64,000 bases of DNA, taken from the NCBI RefSeq assembly GCF_031569985.1, contig NZ_JAMQKA010000001.1, positions 62,001 to 126,000 on the forward strand, in the 5' to 3' direction. Source of the DNA: JAMQKA01 sp031569985 (GTDB lineage: Bacteria; Bacteroidota; Rhodothermia; Balneolales; Balneolaceae). Positions 26,984-36,089 of this stretch are shown in pieces. Position 1 is the first letter of the stretch. Every line of letters starts with the position of its first letter. The position numbers and the translations under genes were made by a program. The notes below the pieces were generated by a model. The model saw only the letters and a list, made by a program, of their open reading frames with translations, did no database searches and was not told where the DNA came from.

Positions 26984-27838
26984 GTGAAGCTTAAAAGAAT
27001 ATTCTGCCCTTTAATTGCACTCGCATTTTTCGCTGGTATCCTTTCCAGCTGTGATACAACCAGTTCTGGTACCAATCCCGACCAGGGTTCGGGAAATGTA
27101 AAGCTGCAATTTAAAACTGTTAACGGCTCCCATAGTAAAGCCCTCTCGACTGACTATACGGCGTCTGACCATGATTCTGTAATTGTTGATGGATCAAACG
27201 GTTCGCTCCAACTTGATGATATACGGTTCATCGTGGGAAAATTTAAGTTCGAATATGAAGATGACGGGTGCGCTGAGGCCGATACTTCAGAGGGGCCGGA
27301 TTGTGAAGAGTTTGAAGCCGAGCCTTTTTTTGTTGACCTCCCGCTGAATGAGGATACACTGAGCCTGGCCAATGACGAAATTGGAGCCGGACTATATAAG
27401 AAAATCGAATTTGAGGTCAAGGACCTGGACTTCGAGAACGAGGAAGAAGGAGAAGAACAGGAGCACCAGGCACTGGCCGACTCCATCCGATCTGAGTTCC
27501 CCGAGTGGCCGGACGAAGCCAGCATGATTATAACCGGCACCTTCACTCCCACCGATGGCGATCCTCATCCATTCAAGATATTTGCAAAAGCGGAAATTGA
27601 GATTGAGCACGAGTTCGAACCGCCCCTTGAGGTCACCGATGATAACATGCAGAAAGTCGTTTCTGTCAATATCAATCCCGCCCGGTGGCTGCAGCAGGAA
27701 GATGGAACCGTCATCAATCTTGGTAAATACGACTGGGATGAGCACGGAGAACTGCTGGAATTCAGTGCCAAATTCAAGGATAGTATTGAGGAGATAAGAG
27801 TTGACGAAGAAGAATTGGAGGACGGCGATGATGATTAA
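26984..27838 (+). CDS. acidic lipoprotein, DUF4382-like
   Basis: 284 residues from GTG 26984. A lipoprotein signal ends ILSSC. The mature part is very acidic (stretches such as FENEEEGEEQEHQ) and contains LQLDDIRFIVGKFKFEYED and GLYKKIEFEVKDLDF, a beta-sandwich pattern shared with the DUF4382 protein encoded next. It ends in an acid tail (EEELEDGDDD). 69 bases separate the two genes, so they are probably co-expressed and perhaps partners at the cell surface. Function unknown. Confidence 0.75.
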   Translation: MKLKRIFCPLIALAFFAGILSSCDTTSSGTNPDQGSGNVKLQFKTVNGSHSKALSTDYTASDHDSVIVDGSNGSLQLDDIRFIVGKFKFEYEDDGCAEADTSEGPDCEEFEAEPFFVDLPLNEDTLSLANDEIGAGLYKKIEFEVKDLDFENEEEGEEQEHQALADSIRSEFPEWPDEASMIITGTFTPTDGDPHPFKIFAKAEIEIEHEFEPPLEVTDDNMQKVVSVNINPARWLQQEDGTVINLGKYDWDEHGELLEFSAKFKDSIEEIRVDEEELEDGDDD

Positions 27839-27907
27839 TCAAACAAAAACCAACGAAGTAACCGAAAAGTAACTTGTTAATAAATTAAAACACAGAGGTA
27901 AATTTTT

Positions 27908-28777
27908 ATGAGTATTTGGAATTCTGAATCTACTATTTACAAGGCCCTGCAAGGCCTATTTGCAGTCGCACTTATTGCTTTTATCGCCGTTTCATGTAGT
28001 GATATAAATACAAGCGGCACCCAGACCGACAAGGCTAAGCTTAATGTACATCTGACCGATGCCCCCGCCGACTACGAGGAGGTTAATATTGATGTCCAGG
28101 GACTCCGTATCCACTATACGCCTGCCACCTCGGACACCGTAGACCCAAACCCGGAACGAGACGGGAAATGGATAGATCTGCCGGTGGAACCGATGAACGT
28201 AAACCTGCTTGAACTCCAAAATGGCGTGGACACCCTGCTGGCTTCTGCCGAACTGGAACCTGGATCCTACCGGGAACTGCGGCTGATGCTGGGTGGGAAT
28301 AACAATGTCGTCATTGACGGTTCTACTCACGACTTGAAAGTCCCCAGCGGACAGGCTTCAGGCTATAAAATCAAATTCAAGACCGAGCTTGAAGAAGGAG
28401 AAGAACTTGATGTAACCATCGATTTTGACGCTTCCCGTTCGGTGCACAAAGCGGGCAAGAGCGGCATGTTTATCCTTAAGCCCGTACTGAAAGCGTTTGT
28501 CAGTGAGGGCGATGACATGGAAACCGGATCCATCTCCGGAATCGTTGAACCTGTTGAGGCAGATCCCAGTATCTTCGCCACGATGGACGATGATACGGTG
28601 GCTACGGCACAGCCCGATGACAACGGCTCATTCCTGCTGCAGGGACTGGAACCCGGCGATTACGAGGTACTGTTTGATCCAGCTAATGAAGACTATATGG
28701 ACACCCAGGTAAATGCCACTGTTGAAGCAGGAGAAGAGACCGACATTGGCACCATAACGCTGGAGGAAAATCAGTAA
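27908..28777 (+). CDS. DUF4382 lipoprotein with a carboxypeptidase-regulatory-like tail
   Basis: 289 residues. A signal with lipobox AVSC is followed by the DUF4382 hallmark KLNVHLTDAPADYEEVNIDV and the later LELQNGVDTLLASAELEPGS, YRELRLMLG. Residues about 200-289 (GSISGIVEPVEADPSIFATM, then DDNGSFLLQGLEPGDYEVLF) form a carboxypeptidase-regulatory-like or SpaA-type beta-sandwich. It is a surface or periplasmic lipoprotein of unknown function. RBS AGAGGT precedes the ATG. A strong terminator follows at 28805-28830. Confidence 0.88.
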   Translation: MSIWNSESTIYKALQGLFAVALIAFIAVSCSDINTSGTQTDKAKLNVHLTDAPADYEEVNIDVQGLRIHYTPATSDTVDPNPERDGKWIDLPVEPMNVNLLELQNGVDTLLASAELEPGSYRELRLMLGGNNNVVIDGSTHDLKVPSGQASGYKIKFKTELEEGEELDVTIDFDASRSVHKAGKSGMFILKPVLKAFVSEGDDMETGSISGIVEPVEADPSIFATMDDDTVATAQPDDNGSFLLQGLEPGDYEVLFDPANEDYMDTQVNATVEAGEETDIGTITLEENQ

Positions 28778-28804
28778 TCTATTTCAGATAAAATCATTAT
28801 TGAG

Positions 28805-28830
28805 AAGCCCGGCTCTTCGGAGTCGGGCTT
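28805..28830 (+). terminator. rho-independent terminator after the DUF4382 gene
   Basis: AAGCCCGGCTC-TTCG-GAGTCGGGCTT hairpin followed by TTTTATT, 27 bases after the stop. Confidence 0.9.
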
Positions 28831-28930
28831 TTTTATTGGACAATAAAAATTTGCCCTCAGTTACTACCGAGGGCAGATTCCAGCTTTAAATCCAGCTGCC
28901 GTTACTTCTTACTTCTAATTAATCACTTCT

Positions 28931-29539
28931 TTAGTGGCCATGATGAGGTCGCAACGTACCAAAAAAGACAACCCCAGGATCAATTAGTATTGCGTCTCCA
29001 CTACTTAAAGCATTTTGAATATCTTCAAGACTGGTAAGCCCACTGGCAAAATCGTCAGTAAACGGAGGCTCTAGTGGAAGCTCGGATGGATCAACCACAA
29101 ACAAAACTTGCCAGTTGGCAGAAAAGTTACCTTTATTACCTGGAGGTAACTGCGCAACGTGGTCATGATCTCCAATAACTGGCGAGGTACCATGCGGATT
29201 AGCCGGGTCTATTGGAGCCAGAGTATAGAGTGGGTGATGTGCATGCTCATTTGATGGAGATACCTTAGGGGAAGGATTTAGCTCACCATGTATTAAAATA
29301 TCATGGGGAAACATAATTTCCCATACTTCATTATTTCCCACCCAAGTGAGTTCTATAAGTCTCTGATTGGGAGAATTACCAATATTATTACCGGCTACTA
29401 TATCATCCACTTTTGATAATGATTGGCCACTATCAACTGTTGGAATCTGGTCAGAACAACCCACAAGTACTACTAACGGCAGAGTGAAGGCGAGAAATGC
29501 GAGGTACTTGTATACTTTTGAGATATGATGTGATGCCAT
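28931..29539 (-). CDS. hypothetical lipoprotein
   Basis: 202 residues. A signal of about 28 residues ends VLVGC, so a lipoprotein. The mature protein has several histidines (NEHAHHPLY, IGDHDHVAQ, LRPHHGH at the end) that might bind metal, and no recognised domain. GAGGGAGTCATGACATGG near the start gives the ribosome site. It is a single gene on the minus strand, convergent with the DUF4382 unit. Confidence 0.75.
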   Translation of the reverse strand: MASHHISKVYKYLAFLAFTLPLVVLVGCSDQIPTVDSGQSLSKVDDIVAGNNIGNSPNQRLIELTWVGNNEVWEIMFPHDILIHGELNPSPKVSPSNEHAHHPLYTLAPIDPANPHGTSPVIGDHDHVAQLPPGNKGNFSANWQVLFVVDPSELPLEPPFTDDFASGLTSLEDIQNALSSGDAILIDPGVVFFGTLRPHHGH

Positions 29540-29795
29540 GTCATGACTCCCTCTTTTTAATTGTTTTTTATATCTCTCAACTAGATAGATTTTAATAATC
29601 TACAAATAAACCCATTACAAACAAGTACCTAACTTGTACATCATCATGGCAAGAGAGAGAAGTTAGATCTTGAGAAAGCTATCAAACAGAAACGACCAAG
29701 ACCCATTTAATAATCCTTTTCTTATTTTGTAGCCACAGTTGCATTCCGGGTTGCAGCAGCTACACCGATACCATAACAATTAAACAGATTTAAAT

Positions 29796-30269
29796 ATGTC
29801 CCCTATCACCAAACCACCGGCGTTATTCAGGGCAGCCCTATCAGGAGTTGCAGGCGGACTGGCCTGGCTCTGCGCAATGACCCTATTCTTTGGACCTGCA
29901 CAGGCGATCCTGGCAAACCCGGAATACCAGAGCCAAAAGTTTTTAGCCGTATTTGGTGAAATCGAGCCATTGCCACACATCGCCGGTGCGTGGTGGATTC
30001 TCCCGGCGGGACTGCTTGCCATCGGGATCCTCTACGGCATCGTCTACCATTTTATAAGAGGGGCCTTTCACGGGAAGCCCTGGTGGAGCAAGGGATTGCA
30101 GTTCGGCCTGGTAGCGTGGGCGCTGATGGTGCCCTGGTTCGAATTTTATCTCCCCTGGAACGTCATGCACGAACCGGTCCTGCTGGTGGTGTTAGAGATG
30201 GCCGTTTGGCTGGCCGTACTGCTAACCGTTGGTCTTGCAATAGCCGCAGTTTACGAATGGAGGCACTGA
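29796..30269 (+). CDS. hypothetical integral membrane protein
   Basis: 157 residues with four predicted membrane helices: about 10-32 (AALSGVAGGLAWLCAMTLFF), 62-84 (WWILPAGLLAIGILYGIVYH), 98-118 and 127-150. Conserved-looking PWFEFYLPWNVMHEP lies between the third and fourth. No family recognised. No clear ribosome site. The next gene is convergent. Confidence 0.75.
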   Translation: MSPITKPPALFRAALSGVAGGLAWLCAMTLFFGPAQAILANPEYQSQKFLAVFGEIEPLPHIAGAWWILPAGLLAIGILYGIVYHFIRGAFHGKPWWSKGLQFGLVAWALMVPWFEFYLPWNVMHEPVLLVVLEMAVWLAVLLTVGLAIAAVYEWRH

Positions 30270-30331
30270 CAACTCCTCGAAAAGGAAGGAATAAGGGGAT
30301 AACCCGTTAAGCCAGAAGGCCTAAAATAAAA

Positions 30332-30356
30332 CCCGGTGTCAAGTACAAACACCGGG
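30332..30356 (-). terminator. rho-independent terminator after the fasciclin gene
   Basis: On the minus strand CCCGGTGT pairs with ACACCGGG and is followed by TTTTATTTT, 24 bases past the stop of the fasciclin gene. Confidence 0.85.
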
Positions 30357-30379
30357 CTATTGAACCTATCCAAAGGAAT

Positions 30380-30901
30380 TTAGTACGAGGAATCGGGGGA
30401 ATCTTCCGGGGGCATGATTACAGAGTCAATAATATGAATCACCCCGTTGGAAGCCTGGATATCGGCCTTCAAAACGGTTGCCTCATTAATTTTCACATTA
30501 TCACCCAAAGAGATCATAATATCGGACCCTTCTGCCGTTGCGGCCGTCATGCCATCCTTGAGTGCATCCGAGGTAACCTTGCCCGGCACTACGTGATAGG
30601 TAAGTATGCTGGTCAGTTTATCCTTGTTTTCGGGCTTTAACAAGGATTCAAGCGTACCTTCAGGTAGGCTGGCAAACGCTTCATTAGTTGGTGCAAATAC
30701 CGTAAATGGACCTTCACCATTCAATGTTTCAACCAGGCCGGCGGCTTTTATTGCCGTTACCAGCGTGGATAAATTATCCGCATCGGACGCCAGTTTTACA
30801 ATTTTGTTGTGATGGTCACTATCGGCTGTTTGGACCGGCATAAATGCCAATAGAAAGATACTTATCAGGATTGTGGGTATGATCAAAGTTGCAGATTTCA
30901 T
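30380..30901 (-). CDS. fasciclin (FAS1) domain exported protein
   Basis: 173 residues: signal peptide (about 1-26), then one FAS1 domain. LSTLVTAIKAAGLVETLNGE, GPFTVFAPTNEAFASLPEGT and LTYHVVPGKVTSDAL are the H1/H2 blocks of the domain, and ASNGVIHIIDSVIMPP is its end. FAS1 proteins mediate adhesion or stress tolerance at the cell surface. Single gene with its own terminator. Confidence 0.93.
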   Translation of the reverse strand: MKSATLIIPTILISIFLLAFMPVQTADSDHHNKIVKLASDADNLSTLVTAIKAAGLVETLNGEGPFTVFAPTNEAFASLPEGTLESLLKPENKDKLTSILTYHVVPGKVTSDALKDGMTAATAEGSDIMISLGDNVKINEATVLKADIQASNGVIHIIDSVIMPPEDSPDSSY

Positions 30902-31218
30902 TATAACCTTGTGTTATTTATTCGGGTTAGTCTCATTAAATTAAATCGGATGAGATTGTTTTGGTGTTGGTTGATCCAACTGGTCAGATCTTGTGCAATC
31001 AACTGTTTTCATTGAACTTAAACAGCGACCTACATACACAAGGTTACGTTCACATGACTAGTTTGAATTGTAAGTTCATAAACATTTATTACGCCGGTTC
31101 ACAGGTATGGCTACCCAGTAGGAAGTGAACCTGTAAATAGGTAGATTGTTTGAATATTCCCTTATGAAGAAAACGATGATTTGCTTCATATCTCATACTA
31201 TTAAAAGGAGGAGTACTC

Positions 31219-31500
31219 ATGGCAACAGTAATCGCTTTTCACGAGGTTAAGGATGGGAAACACTGGGCAAAAGCATGGAAAAAAGCGGCAGGGAGCCGAC
31301 ACGAGATGTTTGCTAAAATAGGTGTCAAAGCACGTACCTTCCGAGATGCAGACAATCCCAACACCACGGCATTGATCCTTGATGTCCCGGATATGAAAAA
31401 GTTTCAAACTTTTATGGCATCGGATGAAGCAAAACAAGCCATGAAAGAAGATGGACTCAATGTTAAGTCACTTCGCGTATTAAACGAGTTTACCCCATAG
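31219..31500 (+). CDS. small conserved protein, dimeric alpha-beta barrel-like
   Basis: 93 residues with a strong AAAAGGAGGAG site. VIAFHEVKDGKHWAKAWKKA and ALILDVPDMKKFQTFMASDE are the beta-alpha-beta pieces seen in ABM-like (DUF3764-type) proteins. Cytoplasmic; function unknown. Confidence 0.75.
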   Translation: MATVIAFHEVKDGKHWAKAWKKAAGSRHEMFAKIGVKARTFRDADNPNTTALILDVPDMKKFQTFMASDEAKQAMKEDGLNVKSLRVLNEFTP

Positions 31501-32062
31501 AAGCCGAACGGGCTAAACATTCTACGGTTACTTTTAGATTCTTGAGACTACCCAGTCCGCGGGGTATTGGTACGGTCCACCACCCCAGGAGGGGTTCCTG
31601 ACTCAGAGAAATCATGTCGTACATCCATGATAAATTTCTACTTGATACAGCCCCAGATTCATCAATTTCTGGATGGATCCGCATTGGGGTGTCCGTTGGT
31701 TTTCTGGAGCCAAACAGTAAAATGGAATTGAATAGACCCTTGCCTGCGGCCCGTTAAGCGTAAGGTCGTTTGGCAAATCAAACATTAGCTTGCGGGCAAT
31801 TACGGAGGCGATAAAATGGATGAAAAGGATTTCCCAGTGGATTCGAAGTCCAGGGGATTACAGCGTCAAGAATTGGGCATTAATACACCTTCAGTTGGCA
31901 CAAGACATCAAGTGTGTCAAATCTGACGGTTTTGCCTATTCTTTGCCGATTCTGGGAATAGAATTACTTAATCTGAATTCTTAATTTTTTTATATAACAT
32001 ATCTTATAAACCCATTGCTATTCTACTGACGGCCTGCCTAAAACTTTTAAATAGGAGAGTCA
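31501..32062. other. intergenic stretch, no gene recognised
   Basis: Bases about 31550-31600 contain GGTACGGTCCACCACCCCAG, recalling the repeat at 20953. Small frames here lack ribosome sites and coding pattern. TAGGAGAGTCA at the end is the ribosome site of the next gene. Confidence 0.4.
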
Positions 32063-32860
32063 ATGACGAAAACACTTATAGGAACGATCGCTAGTATGAT
32101 ATTTCTGGTCACAACGATTAATTATGTCGACCGAGAAAATGAAGTGGAGGCGTTTTCTACGCAAGCAATAGAACCTATGGCAGAAAGTACTATCAGTGGA
32201 TCAAAACTTTGGGAAAGGACTATCAACTATCATGACCCTAATCATAACTGGTCAAATTTCTCAGGTAAGATCCATATGGTAACCACTTTTTCCAATGGAA
32301 CGTTTAGCCAGGAAGAGTTAGAGATCCATAATCCAGATGAATTCTATCAGTCGACCCTGCTCGAAGGAAGTTCGAAGGCAGTGAAAGGTGTCAAAAAAGG
32401 GGAATGCTTTAATGCTGTCAATGGTGATGAAAATGTAAACGAGGAGCAAATTAATCAGTACAATATAGGATGTGAGAGCGCCTTTTTATTCAAAGAGCAT
32501 CATACCGCTCATGTTGGTTTACCCATGGAATTAAAAGTTGCGGGTCTCAAAATACAGGAGGAGTTGGTTGAGAAAGTCAATTTTGAAGGACGAGAGTGCT
32601 ATGCTTTACAGTTGATCGGACAATCTGAGGAAGTGCGCCATCCCTACTGGGAAGGGATTTTTACTATGTACACTGATGTAGATACTTACGCCATGCATGG
32701 CTTCAAAAGAGAGGGGGGATTATATCCAGGTTATTTTGTTGCCGTTGGTGAGCTTGAGTTAGAGGGAATTCGGATGCCACAGGTGAAAAACTATTTTAGT
32801 TTAGAAGACAGTTCGCACTTGTTAACTGATGTATTTACATATGTCGATGCTCCTAAATAA
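32063..32860 (+). CDS. exported protein, DUF6503-like
   Basis: 265 residues, N-terminal hydrophobic segment then a soluble domain. WERTINYHDPNHNWSNFSGK and the later FEGRECYALQLIG plus HPYWEGIFTMYTDVDTYAM follow the pattern of DUF6503-type proteins of Bacteroidota, which resemble outer-membrane lipoprotein-sorting folds. The family call is tentative. TAGGAGAG precedes the ATG. The next gene follows after 39 bases. Confidence 0.7.
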   Translation: MTKTLIGTIASMIFLVTTINYVDRENEVEAFSTQAIEPMAESTISGSKLWERTINYHDPNHNWSNFSGKIHMVTTFSNGTFSQEELEIHNPDEFYQSTLLEGSSKAVKGVKKGECFNAVNGDENVNEEQINQYNIGCESAFLFKEHHTAHVGLPMELKVAGLKIQEELVEKVNFEGRECYALQLIGQSEEVRHPYWEGIFTMYTDVDTYAMHGFKREGGLYPGYFVAVGELELEGIRMPQVKNYFSLEDSSHLLTDVFTYVDAPK

Positions 32861-32899
32861 ACCAAATAAAAATTAATATTAATTAACAAGGAGAAGGTC

Positions 32900-33334
32900 A
32901 TGAAAATCTTAACTCAAATCCTTGTCATTTTCGCACTACTTGCAGTTACGTATCCGGCAGTCGCCCAAGACGCCGAAAGCCTCAAAATACGTATCGAGGA
33001 GCATTACGCAGCGATCAACCAGGGAGATTCTGAGACGGCATTCTCGCACCATCTTCCCGAATTCTCGTACTTCAACAATGCAGGTAACCAACTATGGGAA
33101 CCTGGTTTTCAAGAGACGGCAGCCCGAATGGGCATCGAACCTCAATTCGTAGATGTCCGAGTAATGATGAGACACTTCTCAGCCAAGATCTACGGCGATG
33201 TAGGAGTTGCCACGTTCTACCTAAACGGCTCGTTCGGTGACACACAAGGCACCTGGAGGGTCACCGCAGTCTGGGTTTGGCGGGACGGTGAGTGGTTGGA
33301 GGCTCATCACCACGAGTCGCGGCTTGAACCGTAA
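32900..33334 (+). CDS. SnoaL-like/NTF2-fold exported protein (DUF4440-type)
   Basis: 144 residues: signal peptide ending TYPAVAQ, then an NTF2-like cone fold (IRIEEHYAAINQGDSETAFS, YGDVGVATFYLNG, WRVTAVWVWRDGEWLEAHHH). Ligand unknown; AAGGAGAAGG is the ribosome site. 39 bases after the previous gene, so possibly co-transcribed. Confidence 0.85.
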   Translation: MKILTQILVIFALLAVTYPAVAQDAESLKIRIEEHYAAINQGDSETAFSHHLPEFSYFNNAGNQLWEPGFQETAARMGIEPQFVDVRVMMRHFSAKIYGDVGVATFYLNGSFGDTQGTWRVTAVWVWRDGEWLEAHHHESRLEP

Positions 33335-33978
33335 GTACTGCTCCGCATTCACTAGAACTAAGTTGGGCTTTACGGTATATGATCGTAATATGAATAATCT
33401 CATGATCAGCATCTCGTAGACTATCAATAAAATTATTGCTCAGTTGGAGATAAACAAAACGGAATTAACCAGCATCTTGCGGATTTAGGTTCCATACACT
33501 ACACCCGTCGTCAGACCAGGGCTCTGTTTTATCTTCAATACATTCACAACCGATCTGATGGTGGGAAATGCCGGAGTGCTTCACTTACTCCTACATTATG
33601 CTCATCCCTATGGCCCACCACTCCTACTAAGTCCCCTCTCTTAATGCTTTGGCAAATGGTAATGTCTGCGCAGGAATTCTCTGGACTCGGAAGGCCAAGT
33701 TGCCTGGAAATAATCTCGAATAATTCATCATTCATAATTTTTCATTCTTCATTCTTAATTCCCCTCGTTTGTCTTTCCCGCTCCTCTTTATTAACTAATA
33801 GTGATTCGTCAAGTGATGGCAGCAGTTTACCCAGCACATGATGCCACTGCTCGCCATTTCTTAAAGAGATCATTCCATTGAGAAGTATACATACAACACG
33901 TTGGCCCCGCCGCTAAAATACCGGGGTATTGAGCAGAAAACATCATCAAACAAAACACAACTCATCAACAGAATAGCT
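33335..33978. other. intergenic stretch with an AT-rich dispersed repeat
   Basis: No gene recognised. It holds the AT-rich repeat described at 33730-33815. The short frames seen here have no ribosome site and overlap the repeat. Confidence 0.45.
33730..33815. repeat. dispersed AT-rich repeat, TTTTTCATTCTTCATTCTTA type, copy 1
   Basis: Contains TTTTTCATTCTTCATTCTTA, then ATTCCCCTCGTTTGTCTTTC and CCGCTCCTCTTTATTAACTA. Copies at 45150-45218 and 48930-49026 share both halves. Confidence 0.7.
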
Positions 33979-34458
33979 ATGAACTGGTTTGATTTACATG
34001 ACCTCGAAAACAGGTTAATTGAAAGTAATGTCTCAGATCAAGAAGGGTTTTATTACCTGCTGGCCAATGTAATTTTATTTGGAATAGGTTCGTACGGGAC
34101 TGGTGACAGCTACAATTACAACATTTTCATGTATGCTGACATGGCAATAGCGCTTTGTATCACGATTGTTGGCCTGAACCTCACATTTAAAGTGAACAAG
34201 AAGGGAGATAACCAGGATTATTTTAAACGATTCATGGCCCTGTACTTCGTAATCGGCATACGATTAGTCCTGTTTCTAGTTCTTTGCATAACACCCGCAA
34301 TAATCCTCGGGTATTTCATGCTCGGTGGAGCATCATCCAACAAGACCGTTCAAGACTTTGTCTTTCTAAGCCTTTATACTGCTGTACTGATCTTTTTCTA
34401 TTACTTATTAATACAGTCCTTTCAAAGGGTAGCCCAGCATAATCCCGGGGTGGAGTAA
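33979..34458 (+). CDS. hypothetical membrane protein
   Basis: 159 residues from ATG 33979 (frame open from 33901). Three to four helices: about 25-45 (FYYLLANVILFGIGSYG), 52-75, 92-120 (ALYFVIGIRLVLFLVLCITP) and 128-150. No family recognised. It begins with NWFDLHDLEN, which resembles the INWFDISSDYN opening of a fragment near 49.1 kb; both lie just after copies of the same AT-rich repeat. Confidence 0.65.
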   Translation: MNWFDLHDLENRLIESNVSDQEGFYYLLANVILFGIGSYGTGDSYNYNIFMYADMAIALCITIVGLNLTFKVNKKGDNQDYFKRFMALYFVIGIRLVLFLVLCITPAIILGYFMLGGASSNKTVQDFVFLSLYTAVLIFFYYLLIQSFQRVAQHNPGVE

Positions 34459-34520
34459 TCATTTCCTGCTCGATCTTTCATATGAGCCCGTCAGATATTT
34501 CAAGCAACCAATTATTCATT

Positions 34521-34730
34521 ATGGCATTTTTAAACATCAAAAACCTTAACACATTTCTCGTCGCTTTTATCGGCGCCTTTTTGTGGCCACTGATCAATTA
34601 TCTTTTTTTCGGTGGAACCATCGATGCTATTGATGCAGTAAAGGAATCGTTTTGGATTGCCGTATTGATAACCGTTGTTATTGTTGTGACGAAACGAATT
34701 TTATACGGCAAACAAACTGCAACTGAGTAA
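34521..34730 (+). CDS. small two-helix membrane protein
   Basis: 69 residues from ATG 34521; the frame is open from 34482. Two membrane helices (about 8-28 TFLVAFIGAFLWPLINYLFF and 40-60 SFWIAVLITVVIVVTKRILY). Function unknown. Confidence 0.6.
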   Translation: MAFLNIKNLNTFLVAFIGAFLWPLINYLFFGGTIDAIDAVKESFWIAVLITVVIVVTKRILYGKQTATE

Positions 34731-35070
34731 CCCCTTTCAAGATTTGCTCTTTACCTGAAGAATCCTCTCGATCCTTCCATAGCATAGCTTGGTACTGTTG
34801 ATCTGCGTCGGTACTCCAGCTAGACGTTCTGTGCCCCAACACACCAATAAGGATCAGACGCGGAGCGTACGGTTCCTTCAGCTGCAGAACCAATGAAGTG
34901 AAATAAGCCCCCGATCCTCATTCCTATTTTATCTTTTTCGGCCTTTTTAGTTTCGAATTAAGCAGTTACGGAGTAATTTTTAAAAATATTCAGTTTGATT
35001 CGATGCTACTGCGCAAGCTTGTGAGACAAATGAAACCTTAACCAGCGGTTAACTATAGGAGGTCAATGGA
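34731..35070. other. intergenic stretch, no gene recognised
   Basis: Contains GGATCAGACGCGGAGCGTAC, reminiscent of the GGACGCGGAGCGTCC hairpin at 19479. Nothing else recognised apart from the TAGGAGG ribosome site of the next gene at its end. Confidence 0.4.
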
Positions 35071-35478
35071 ATGAATGAAAAGACGAAAGTACTCCTCGAA
35101 GAATGGAAAGAAATTCGTGAATCGCTTCGCTACTTTGGAAACAAGCGGTTTGCCCAGCTTACAGTATTTATTGCAGGAAGTGGATTTATGTTTGATGCCT
35201 TTTTTAATCAACCAGATACAATGAGTAACTGGGTCCTTCCAATGCTTGGTTTTATATTTGGCGTTTTATTTTATTTGATGGAACGCAGCTCAGTAGACTA
35301 CTGGAAAAAGTTTGTTGAGCGGAGTAAAAAAATTGAAGAAGAGATAACATATCTTCGCTTGATGACAGACCACAGACCCAGTGGCAGGGTGTTCTCGGCA
35401 ACAAATGCAACCTATTTTCTATATATATCCATTAGCATTATTTGGATCGCATTACTACTGCTTTCCTTGTTTACGTAA
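35071..35478 (+). CDS. hypothetical membrane protein
   Basis: 135 residues with TATAGGAGG before the ATG. Helices at about 30-45, 50-68 (WVLPMLGFIFGVLFYLMERS) and 112-133 (YFLYISISIIWIALLLLSLF); a basic, helical loop between them. No family recognised. Confidence 0.7.
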   Translation: MNEKTKVLLEEWKEIRESLRYFGNKRFAQLTVFIAGSGFMFDAFFNQPDTMSNWVLPMLGFIFGVLFYLMERSSVDYWKKFVERSKKIEEEITYLRLMTDHRPSGRVFSATNATYFLYISISIIWIALLLLSLFT

Positions 35479-35746
35479 TAAAACTGTATCGTAAATATTC
35501 CTTCGGATATGTATTACTTCTAAATACTTCTTTCTAACACCTTTAATAGCAAAAGATTAAAAAAACGGAAGGTGGAACAGAAGGGAGCAACCATGGGAGA
35601 CTACATCGGATACTTTTTTCAGGTGTTGTCCTTCCCATCTGGAGTTTGGATTATACAACCTTAAATAAACGGTCTTAAGCAGGAGGTTAATATTCGAAAT
35701 CAGTAGATCCCAAATACTTTTTACCTAGTTAATTATAACGCAGCAA

Positions 35747-35960
35747 TTACTTGGTGGACTTAACCCTTGATCCGGATAAGCCATCCCACCTGATTTCCAC
35801 ATCGATATCCATCTCATCGAACAGCATCTGATCGTCAAACTCTACAGTAGTAATTAGATAATCTTATCTACGTCATAGACAAATGAAAATACCGGTCGCG
35901 TCGCAGCAGATCACAAAGTGTACCTGCAGGCGTTTTCCCTTCCGCTGGTCATACCGTTGG
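35747..35960 (-). pseudogene. decayed coding relic
   Basis: On the minus strand the last 38 codons before a TAA at 35747 read YLITTVEFDDQMLFDEMDID followed by VEIRWDGLSGSRVKSTK. Upstream, coding-like pieces continue in other frames (QRYDQRKGKRLQVHFVICCD and FSFVYDVDKI), so at least two frameshifts separate them. This looks like a mutated gene tail; the family is not recognised. Confidence 0.35.
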
Positions 35961-36018
35961 ACATCCGGGGGGTATTCTTAAATTAAGATAAATAATGGCA
36001 TTTGTGTGAAAGGCTGAT

Positions 36019-36035
36019 TTACTTATTATAAGTAA
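36019..36035. promoter_or_regulatory. 17-bp perfect palindrome upstream of the BTAD relic
   Basis: TTACTTAT-t-ATAAGTAA is a perfect inverted repeat located 54 bases before ATG 36090. Its position suggests an operator or promoter-related site; it could equally be part of an AT-rich tract. Confidence 0.4.
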
Positions 36036-36089
36036 TTTAATTTCAAGTACTTGGTATTAAATCGAGCAATTTCATCAGATGGAATTCTG

